A stretch of 64,000 bases of DNA, from assembly GCA_012934845.2 (NCBI GenBank), contig WNNJ02000319.1:62001-126000 (forward strand), read 5' to 3'. The notes under the pieces are model-generated. The model saw only the letters and a program-made list of their open reading frames with translations. It was not told where the DNA came from and did no database searches. The first letter of the stretch is position 1, and each line of letters starts with the position of its first letter. This document shows positions 55,351-64,000 of the stretch, piece after piece. This stretch comes from Pomphorhynchus laevis. Taxonomy: Eukaryota; Acanthocephala; Palaeacanthocephala; Echinorhynchida; Pomphorhynchidae. The position numbers and the translations under genes were made by a program.

Positions 55351-55915
55351 TTTTAAATAGGTGTATATCTAGATATGAACATTAAATTAACATTAACTAA
55401 AACTACTATTAATTTATATCGTAAAGATGACATAAATTTACAAGAAACATATTTTTGCATGAGCATTCATGCATACCATATAATATAAAATATAATACAT
55501 TAAATAATGAAATTTTAAGAATTGCAACAATATGTAATGATATTGGCTTTCTTCAAAATCATTTAAATAATTTAATAGATACATATTTTAAACTAGGTTA
55601 CTATAAAAATAACATCAAGCAGAAAATAGTAAAATATATAAATCAACACAATAATAGGTCTCCTGGTGACCTCTAATTCTTATTCTGATACAACGTCTGT
55701 TATTTATTAGTCAATTCATAAAAATGACTTTTATGTTAAATTTCAATTTTTTATTTTAACTTGATTTAAATTATAAAAAATCTAAAAGCAATTATTAATT
55801 TTATTATTTAATTATTAAATTTTGATTTAGCATTATTATGTTTTTTTTATTTTATAATTATATTAAATACGTAGACTCAGTTAGCTGATTTGATTTAGTC
55901 AATATTGCATTTTAT
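55351..55915 (+). mobile_element. Naiad-like PLE, downstream member of a tandem pair
   Basis: Starts at GTGTATATCTAGATATG, directly on the tail of the previous copy. RT frame 55455-55676; an internal deletion joins INQHNN to the CCTCTAATTC box, then the AT-rich tail to TACGTAGACTCAGTTAGC. Confidence 0.82.
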
Positions 55916-56475
55916 TGCATTTTTCAGCTTAATAAATATGACAATAAGCTGTTTTTCTACTATTAGAATATTTCAATAACTTTGAAGAAATAAGAATAAC
56001 AATAAAAATTAGTCAAAATAATTTAGTCAACAACAGATCAGTTATTAAGTGAACAACTTGTTTCTTCCGAATAAACAATTTAAGTGTCTGTTTTTATTTG
56101 AAATAACATAATTTATCAGCCATATACAATTATCAATGACATAAAGTTGACAGGATTTAATCTTTAACATTGATAAAAGGCTAACATTGAAATTCGTAAA
56201 ATAGACTATTACGAGATAAATGTCAAAAGGTTACATAAAACGTTAGTGTCAATTGTCAACTTAAATGTGTCAATGTTAGTTTACTTATATTCAAATTTTA
56301 CATCCAAAATTTGTATATAACACTTCAAAATTTTAATTAAAGCGAGAGTTGTGCATAGAAAATTTTATGAAAATTTAATGCCTGAAAATTAATCTTATTA
56401 GACAAAAATAAAATTACCATAATGTGCAAACAAAATGAATAACTTTGTTTTTGTAATGTAGGCGTTCAATTGCAT
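55916..56475. other. No gene recognised
   Basis: AT-rich spacer between PLE and the R2-like element; a pair of AACAT...-type short repeats only. Confidence 0.4.
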
Positions 56476-59465
56476 TTAGTGTTCTGTAAGCGAGGCCAGG
56501 ACTGATGCACCATTGCCAATTTGTATGGCAGTACTTATGCGTTGCATTAGGAAGGAACAAGCCCGCGGGTCGTCTACAAATCGGCGAAGTTTTTTGCTGA
56601 GCAAACGGAAGAAGTTAGATGCATCCTTGCGCATTGCACAAGTGGTTTCTATGGCTATGGGAATGAAATCCATCCCTAGTGCTGAAATTCCCTCGTACTT
56701 TATTCTATTTCTGCCTTCAGCTTCCTTAGCTACTGAACCGGCTCCTGTTAGAGCTGTCGCCTAGTGACTAGGAGCTAGCGGATCCACGCATGTGAAGTCC
56801 CAACATGCGAATTTGCCGCATTCCAATGAGATCATTGTATACGCATCTGGGCGTTTGCCATCAGATCGGAACAACCAAGAGGTTCTAGACGGCTTGAGAT
56901 TTGTGCCTTTTTAAGAGCGTCCAGAATAATCGAATTTATCAAAAAGTACTTTGCAAACCGACCTGCGGAACGTGAACAACTGAGGCCATGAGTGTCTAGT
57001 GAGTCTATTTGGATTACGCAGCCACATGTGGGAGGTTGGCAAACCGGGGCTCCGAGACGTGAAGCGCATGCGATGCGGAATGTATCATCACTAATCGTTG
57101 AACCGACTAATAGAGCAGGGACTGACTGGAGAAACGCACCTGCACCAGGTGACGCCACGCTTATCAGTCGGGACTTTGTTGCAGTGTCACTCGCGTTTAA
57201 AACCAGGTTGGAATATCTTGTGTCGGCTACCGGATCACTCCATTCCCGTTGAGTTTTAAAGGGTAGTGGATCTCGACCACTGAGGGTGAACGAGCTCCAG
57301 AGGTCCAGGTTTCGACGCAAATCAGTCGAACCAGCGAAGAGGTTGGAATGTAGTTCATACAGGATCAGGTCAGCAACCACTCCGATCGACGCGTTGTCGG
57401 AAAAATAAACGCCACGACCGAGAGATGAGTTGTCGAAGGAATTCATAAACCTCCAAGGTTAACTGGGAGCGTAGCTTGTTTCTAATTAGTGTCGTTCAGT
57501 GCCACGTTCAGAAATTTTTTCAAAGTGTTTTGGAGTGTTAGGTCGTAAAGAGGGAGTTTTTCGCTGAATCCACACGGAGAGGTGCGTAGAACATAGGAGA
57601 GTTTTGGGGCAGACAGGCAATTTCGGAGCAGAAAAAATGCTGCATGTGAGCAGATGGAACTTAGGCGCTCTTTCATTCGCTCGAGGTTAAACACTTTTGA
57701 TGAGAGGACATCGTCAATCGCCTTTTGATTGCCGATGCTTGAGCCAATTATTGTGGCATCGGCGGGTTCAACCCAGGTGGCGCCGAAGAGACTTCTAGAT
57801 AATCGCTACACAAAATCTGTGTCGTAAGAGATGACCTCACACTTCGGTCCATTCAGTGAGATACCTATATCAGAACCCATACTCTTAAATGTTTCCAAGT
57901 CGTGCATCAAGTCTTCCAGGTTCCCCCAATCAAACTATCGTCCAGGTACCACGCATTTAGGCGACACCAATGTGTGCGTACTATAGGATTAATTGCTATG
58001 CAGAATAGCATCGGGCCTAGGGCATCTCCTTGTTGAACGCCTTCGCTAGATGAGATTTTATACTCATCATAATAGAGGGCTGTGTCTGACGGATAGTATG
58101 AACTGACGTACTGGAATAAACTTAGAAAATGAAAAGCGGTCTTGTTGAGGACAATATCTTGGCTAATGCTATTGAATGCATTAATGAATTCGAGTTTAAT
58201 CATTGCGTCACAGTTAGGCAAACATCTCTCCTTGAACATACGCGCCGCATGCACCACGGCCTCGCATCCAGATTTAACCCTGACTCCGAATTGGTGTGGC
58301 CTCAGAAGGGCTGCTGCATTGTGTTTAAGCATGGAGGACGCTGTCTTGACTACGAGACGGCGTAAGGTTGTACCGATTGCAATTAGACGTAAACCCCCAT
58401 CCTTCTTATAGAAGCTTAGTAGATATGCACTTAAGAACAAAGGGAGGACACTGACTGGAGTCTAACCGTCGAGCACAATGTTTGCAAATTTAGTTAGCTC
58501 GCTAACTAGACCACTGTTTCTACATCCCACTCTAGCACTGATAAGGTCATGCAAGTGACAGAGTCGTAAACCGTCAAATCCTCCTGCCGTTTCTCTTGGG
58601 AATGACCTGATTGCGGCTTCTATATCTTCCGGAGTCACAATGATTGTGGAGGTTGTCTGACAAACAACGAAAGCTGACAGTCGGCTCCTAGATGCTCGTG
58701 ATTGGTGCTTTGAGCGCAAAAACTGAGTGTTATAGTGATCTGGAAGAGCCAATGTGTCGGTGCTGGGAGCGATACGAACTGCACCTCAAACATCAATGTC
58801 TGCTACTTTCTTCTCGATCAGAGTATCGATATCAAAGACCCTTTGATATTGATAATATTGTTCGTTCGTGATCTTTAAGGCTTGTAAAGCAATCCTTCGG
58901 AACTCAGATCACATTGCCGAGTCGGGTCGGTTAGTGAAAACGCTGACCACGCCTGTTTTAACTTAATTGACAGTGACGTTCCGTCATCAGTTTTGAGGCT
59001 GCGGCTAGAGATGATTAAACACGATTTTGAGAAAAAGCAAGGGTTTCCTTTTGTCTTGGTCTGATGGATCATTATTCACGTTGTGCAACACGGCCTCAAA
59101 CGTTGACGCGAGAGAACTACGAGCTCCACGCGTAATTCTCATAATGATCAGGTTTTAACTCGATTACCGGTTTTATCTGCTCCTTAAACGACGGCTCGCT
59201 TATTGCAGTGTTATGAAAGCACAACGGCTCGCTCCTTCCTGTGTTTTGGGAGCACAACGGCGCTTGAGATTGTTGAGAGAATCCTCCGGTTGATTGGAAT
59301 GTGACGACCGTTGTGATGTAGGAGGAAATCCTGAACCGGAACAGCGGGTGCGCCGGTCATGTCGAACAAGAGGCCGGCATCGGTTATACGAAAACTTGAA
59401 ACGACAGACTGTACATTTCCAACCGGACGCTGTGCATGTGAATAACTGTTTTTTTTCGTCAACAA
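56476..59465 (-). mobile_element. R2-like (RLE-type) retrotransposon, long but decayed copy
   Basis: Minus strand from about 59400: zinc finger CTVCRFKF ... VRHDRRTRCSGSGFPP; PEDIEAAIRSFPRETAGGFD (58752-58462); RT 58440-57907 with KDGGLRLIAIGTTLRRLV, GVQQGDALGPMLFCIAINP and AWYLDDSLIGG; 57694-57482 (SHAAFFLLRNCLSAPKLSYV); 57446-56832 with ISVASPGAGAFLQSVP, THGLSCSR and LIxDALKKAQISSRLEPLG; nuclease CWDFTCVDPLAPSH near 56800-56760; tail FIPIAIETTC and FLMQRISTAIQIGN (56673-56476). Frame breaks separate most blocks, and the palm A Asp is changed (KLEFINAFNS). Confidence 0.85.
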
Positions 59466-59588
59466 CGGCGATTTCCTCTGATCAAACGTTCGATTCTTAA
59501 GTCTTAACGATTTCTGACATACTCTTCTCGATAGCTGGTCCCTTACGTCGGCTGATTAGAGACTTCAAATCGATCCGAACCAATATTC

Positions 59589-59840
59589 AAGATCGCGTGT
59601 AAAATCTGCGCACCACGGGAATTACCCTGAACGTACGGCTTTGTTGATAATTGATTTACGTCGACTACTTTACAATATTGTGTGTAAAATCGGCGCACAC
59701 TAGGACTTACCCTGGACGTACGGCTTCGTTGATAATTGATTTACGTCGACTACTTTACAATATCGTGTGTAAAATCTGTGCACACCGGGACGTACCCTGG
59801 ACGTACGGCTTCGTTGATAATTGATTTACGTCGACTTTTG
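59589..59840. repeat. 85-bp tandem repeat, three units
   Basis: GTGTAAAATC at 59597, 59682 and 59767; each unit ends in GATTTACGTCGACT. Located just upstream of the decayed R2-like copy, so possibly part of its 5' region. Confidence 0.85.
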
Positions 59841-60584
59841 ATATGTGTTATATTCTTAGTTTTAAGGTCACGTTTTATTTGCTGACATGTAAGTAGTTAT
59901 AGCAAAAAATTTTAAGAATTTTTAACCAATGAAAATGTACATGCCTGAAAATGTATATTTATATTTGAATCCTTTATTATACAATGTATATTATCAAGAT
60001 ATAGAAATATGTACCAACGTGTATGTAAGCATTAAAATTGGATATGCTTGAGTTAATAAAGTGCAATCAAAAATGCAAACAACTCTATATAGAATTTTCA
60101 AATATAAATATTAAATCATCATGCATCTAATTCAATATATGTATCTACACTGATAGTACTCCTGAGTTTTATTTATTCGCGAATAAGACGATTTTCTGTA
60201 GATACACCGTATGTATACTAAACAATTATTATTACCAAAGATAAATTTATTTTAAGAAAAACATACTCCTCTTAAAATTTTTCCTTATTAAAACGAAACT
60301 TATAACGTTTTTTAAAAAAATATAATTTTGATTTTTTGTCATGAGCTACTGCATCGTTATGGAAAGTACGTGCAATTCAAATAATATGTAATACATTATA
60401 AATTAAATTTTGCATAATAAATCGATAAATATTTCTTTAACGATACATCAATAGTATTCTTTAAATCAAAATTTTAATTTAAAAGTTAATTAAACTTAAT
60501 AAAATACAAATACCAAACAGGGTTACCCTCAAATGGGTCCTATAAAGTTACTATTCTTGACTTTGTTATGAATTAGACAGCTAC
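59841..60584. other. AT-rich spacer, no gene
   Basis: Under 25% GC, no domain, no repeat recognised. Confidence 0.45.
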
Positions 60585-61696
60585 ATTAAATCCATAGTGC
60601 TCCCATTCTTAAAACTTAGGGAGAGATACGTCATAAGCCGCCTCAAGAAAGCACGCTGCGTTGCCACGCTGTATAACTGCACTGATATGCTAAATCAGCC
60701 ACGTCCGAGCAAGATGGTCTTCGGTTGTCTGGAGGTAGCTTTTTTCAAGTGTTTCCAAAAAGCTGGATGCGCTTGGTCTTAGCGCATTTATTATTTCCAC
60801 TGCTATTATAATTAACGCCTATTGGTGCTCATCGAGGCCTTCATATTTCACAATCTTTAACTTATCGGAATAGCATTGACCCGATGGCAGTTACAGCGTG
60901 TGTTTGATGACTAATCGCCAGTGTGTTGGAGCAGTTAAAGTGCCACATAAGCACACAACCGGCTTCCCAGGAAAACAGATTAGCACTATCAGGACGGTTA
61001 CCGTCACTTCTCATCAGTCCCGTGGGCTCTAGTCTTGACAGATAACCTACAGCTGCTAGGGCTATCCGGATCAGGTTGTTGACTGCAGAGTGTCAGAGGT
61101 GCCGGACCTTGGAGCATTGACAATATAGAACGTGTGTGATCCCACTTGCGACGGGCTATCCACAAATACATGGAAAAGCTTTACGACCGTGAACACAAAG
61201 TTTCAAGCAAACCGCCAACGTCAAAGCCTGGTCGTCAAGTCGAGTTCCCATCGATGAGATTGAGATTGTCTTCAATAATGCTCTCGAATGACTAAACGCT
61301 ATTCCAATCAGGCGTGTTCGAGACTGGGGATTGTGCCCTTGCCAACAAAATGTTGTAAACCGCGACATAAAAGCGTTCTGGCTATGTTTTTTGAATTTGA
61401 CGATTCGATGGCGCAGTACAATCGAAATCGACTGATCACATAGCTGTGGGATCCTTGTATGGCGGATTAAACTCACCCAAAAATTGAACAAGACAATTTG
61501 GCTGCAGATTAAGGAAAAGGTCGTCCGCACCATCGACATAACAAGCGAATGCGGGTGTGACAGTATCCCGAGAGAAACAAATTTCAAGCCATTCGAATTT
61601 AACAGGTTTGGTCGTTTGTCTCCAAGCGTCGCTGCTTAGCGGGACGTTCAAGATGCATTCCAATAACTTGCGCATTTCCTCTTCGAATGTATCCAT
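60585..61696 (-). mobile_element. R2-like (RLE-type) retrotransposon, C-terminal fragment
   Basis: Minus strand from 61696: VNTFEEEMRKLL-like start, then CVHGRKAFPCICG and ITHVLYCQCSK (CCHC region, about 61185-61110), YLSRLEPTGLMRSDGNRPDS and MWHFNCSNTLAISH (nuclease, about 61040-60930), ALRPSASSFLETLEKSY and ISAVIQRGNAACFLEA (tail, about 60785-60630). Frame changes separate blocks. The plus-strand open frame 60597-60782 is a shadow. Confidence 0.75.
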
Positions 61697-61736
61697 TTAG
61701 GGCTATTGAAGCACGGTGCGTTTCTCAGTGAAAATC

Positions 61737-63050
61737 CGAAAACACTATTTCAGTATTAATTCTACAAAAGAATTTTTAGAACAGACAAAAGGAATAAATT
61801 TTCAAAATATAAATACATACGATTTTAGTACGCTTTATACAAATCTAGATTTAGTAGATATTAAAGAAGCGTTAGTAAAATTAATTGATTTTATATTCGG
61901 AAAAAATATACATATATATGTTATAATAATTATAACGCCTATCTAAAAAAATTAAACCATCGAGTAAATATAAATATATGGATAAAATTGAATTAATAGA
62001 ATCCTTAAATATTTTGATAAATCAAAATATATATTTTGACAAGTAAAAGGTGTTCCAATGGGTGGTAATAGTAGCCCAATTATAGCTGATTTGTTTTTAA
62101 GCTTTATAGAATATGAATTTGTTCATAACTGTGTAAAAACTAAATCTAAACAATATAAATATATGAAATATATGTTTCGATACATTGATGATATATGTGT
62201 ATTTAATTCTAATAATTTTTATTCAATTAGTGAGCACATTTATCCAGAAAGCCTTATTCTTAACAAAACCAATATTAATGATAAAGAAGGTGTATATCTA
62301 GATATGAACATTAAATTAACATTAACTAAAACTACTTTTAATTTATATCGTAAAGATGACATATTTAAATTTACAAGAAACATATTTTTGCATGAGCATT
62401 CATGCATACCATATAATATAAAATATAATACATTAAATAATGAAATTTTAAGAATTGCAACAATATGTAATGATATTGGCTTTCTTCATAACCATTTAAG
62501 TAATTTAATAGATACATATTTTAAACTAGGTTACTATAAAAATAACATCAAGCAGAAAATAGTAAAATATATAAATCAACACAATAATATAAAGAATAAA
62601 TTTAAACTCTTAAGTGGCAAATTTTTATGGATGGATAATAAATAATATACTTTGTATTAGAATAAGATACTAGATAGTTATTTCAGAGGAAATACATCAT
62701 TAGCATGTATTTGGCCCCGCTGCTATGTTGGGTAGAGGAGTTAGGGGCCGAAACCTGATAGCATAGCAGTTCCTCCATTGTATCAGACGTTATTATTCTG
62801 ATATAACAGACGTTGTATGAGAATAATTCTTATTCTGATACAACGTCTGTTATTTATTAGTTAATTCATAAAAATGACGTTTAGTTTAAATTTCAATTTT
62901 TTATTTTTACTTGATTTAAATTATAGAAAATCTAAAAGCAATTATTAATTTTATTATTTAATTATTAAATTTTGATTTAGCATTATTATGTTTTGTTTAT
63001 TTTATAATTGTATTAAATACGTAGACTCAGTTAGCTGATTTGATTTATAG
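61737..63050 (+). mobile_element. Naiad-like PLE, RT and 3' region, best RT copy
   Basis: INTYDFSTLYTNLDLVDI near 61810 in a first frame; the main frame 62058-62645 (195 residues) starts in the palm box MGGNSSPIIADLFLSFI and includes YMFRYIDDICVFNSN (catalytic Asp pair), INDKEGVYLDMNIKLTLT, RKDDIFKFTRNIFLHEHSC, and LSGKFLWMDNK. The 3' region has intact paired segments (62710-62772) and ends with TACGTAGACTCAGTTAGC. The N-terminal GIY-YIG part is missing; the 5' joint with the R2-like fragment is at about 61737. Confidence 0.88.
62803..62853. repeat. 23-bp fold-back in the 3' region of a Naiad-like copy
   Basis: Arms 62803-62825 and 62831-62853 with one mismatch and a 5-nt spacer; the second arm is the normal family sequence (TATTCTGATACAACGTCTG), the first is its inverted extra copy. 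Confidence 0.88.
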
Positions 63051-63111
63051 AATAAGATTGGTTCAGTTAGCTGATATTCGCTATCATGATAGATAACAAA
63101 TACTTACAACC

Positions 63112-63142
63112 CTGAAGATGACGTGCCGTGGTGCCATCGAAA
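63112..63142 (+). ncRNA. Hammerhead-like motif, orphan PLE end
   Basis: CTGAAGATG ... CATCGAAATATTGGATT, followed by AATCAAATAAAT. The hairpin GATG/CATC uses part of the CUGAAGA box, so a true hammerhead fold is doubtful; the layout matches other PLE ends in the window. Confidence 0.4.
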
Positions 63143-63229
63143 TATTGGATTTTTCTAATCAAATAAATACTCCTATTTCCTCGCCTTCTTGTAATAATTT
63201 GGATTGGAAACGAATTTTCTCCAATATAC

Positions 63230-63960
63230 TTTGTATTAGAATTAGATACTTGATAATCAAATTTTATCAAAGGAAATACGTAATTTGTACGTGTTTGGCC
63301 CCGCTCCTATGTTGGGTCGAGGAATAGGGGCCTGAAGATGGCAATTCCGCCTGATGACCTCTAATAAAATCAAACAGAAAATAGTAAAATATATAAATCA
63401 ACTCAATAATATTAAAATAAATTTAAAATCATTAGCGGAAATTTTTTATGGATGAATAATAAATAATATATCCTGTTTTAAAATTTGAAACAAATTTAAA
63501 TTATGACAAAAAAAATTATAGTGTAATATATTATTAATTGTATAATATTTTTATAATATAGCATTATATTACTATATTATATCGTAATATAATATATCGT
63601 AATATAATATATAATATTATTAATTACTATTTTACAACTAAAATAATCTTAATTCTGATATATCGTATTGCCCAATGTAATTGACCTTTATGTAATTGAT
63701 AATAAATAATATACTGTATTAGAATACGATACACTTAATAATCAAATTTCATCATAGGAAATATTGCCATGTATCTGACTCCACTGCTAAGTTGAATGAT
63801 GAATAGGGGACGAAACCCGATAGCATAACAGAATCTCATCTTTAATTCTAATAAATGGTTATCTATTAATCTGTTCATAGAAATTATAAATTATATAAAT
63901 TCTTAAAAATTCTAAACTTAAAATATCCGAATTGCATATATCAAAAAAATTTTATATCTT
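63230..63960 (+). mobile_element. Diverged Naiad-like PLE 3' regions
   Basis: Two old tails: 63230-63480 (GGCCCCGCTCCTATGTTGGG, AATAGGGGCC, then RT thumb remnant AAATAGTAAAATATATAAATC) and 63700-63960 (ACTCCACTGCTAAGTTG, AATAGGGGACGAAACC). They are clearly more diverged than the copies upstream. Confidence 0.65.
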
Positions 63961-64000
63961 TATTTTCTTTTTATAAAAAAGAAAATGAATTTTTTATTTT

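Noticed and set aside
60597-60782. Small plus-strand gene of 61 residues
   Set aside because: It is antisense to the conserved tail (ISAVIQRGNAACF) of an R2-like fragment.

Overview
This is a stretch of an invertebrate animal nuclear genome: AT-rich, with introns of 46-59 bp next to kilobase introns filled with repeats, and a very high load of reverse-transcriptase elements. Lineage cannot be fixed from the sequence. Tiny introns plus abundant Penelope-like elements (PLEs) fit nematodes or rotifers/acanthocephalans, which is inference only.

Three host genes are supported. (1) A seven-exon ubiquitin C-terminal hydrolase of the UCHL1/UCHL3 type on the minus strand (9705 to 5324), assembled here from short exons, one of only 12 nt. 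(2) A single-exon HAD-family hydrolase resembling HDHD3 (30498-29800, minus). (3) An intronless PTP1B-like tyrosine phosphatase (38305-39612, plus; open from 38092), lying between two remnants of one retrotransposon class. One further possible exon (44324-44522) is weakly supported.

The rest is mostly nested, truncated retroelements. A PLE family with its GIY-YIG domain upstream of the RT (Naiad/Chlamys-like) accounts for more than a dozen fragments (285-835, 11829-14046, 42131-43065, 44565-47760, 52685-55915, 61737-63960). Ordinary PLEs with C-terminal GIY-YIG lie at 3976-4680, 12266-12960, 17500-19979, 23155-24606 and 28470-29157, and a related RT fragment at 40117-41071. Non-LTR families are an I/R1-like LINE (1000-3905, 20610-23075, 27030-28440), a CR1/L2-group LINE (13121-13830, 14137-14740, 24607-26790, 32543-32695), a second CR1-like LINE (47990-51990) split by an RTE element, a Rex3/RTE-like element (32700-33960), an RLE-bearing R2-like family with YLDD catalytic box (14840-15232, 34964-37940, 39790-39990, 56476-59465, 60585-61696) and WYADD-type RT fragments (7734-8640, 19939-20400, 30715-31720). 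I saw no LTR retroelement, no DNA transposon with transposase and no tRNA or rRNA gene.

Two structural themes stand out. Hammerhead-like motifs (CUGAUGA or CUGAAGA, hairpin, GAAA) recur at PLE ends, the most canonical at 44215-44284. Short perfect inverted repeats sit exactly at the joints between element fragments, as if broken or newly copied ends repeatedly folded back and copied themselves; the clearest is a double hairpin at 14047-14160 whose sequence is partly copied from 850 bp away.
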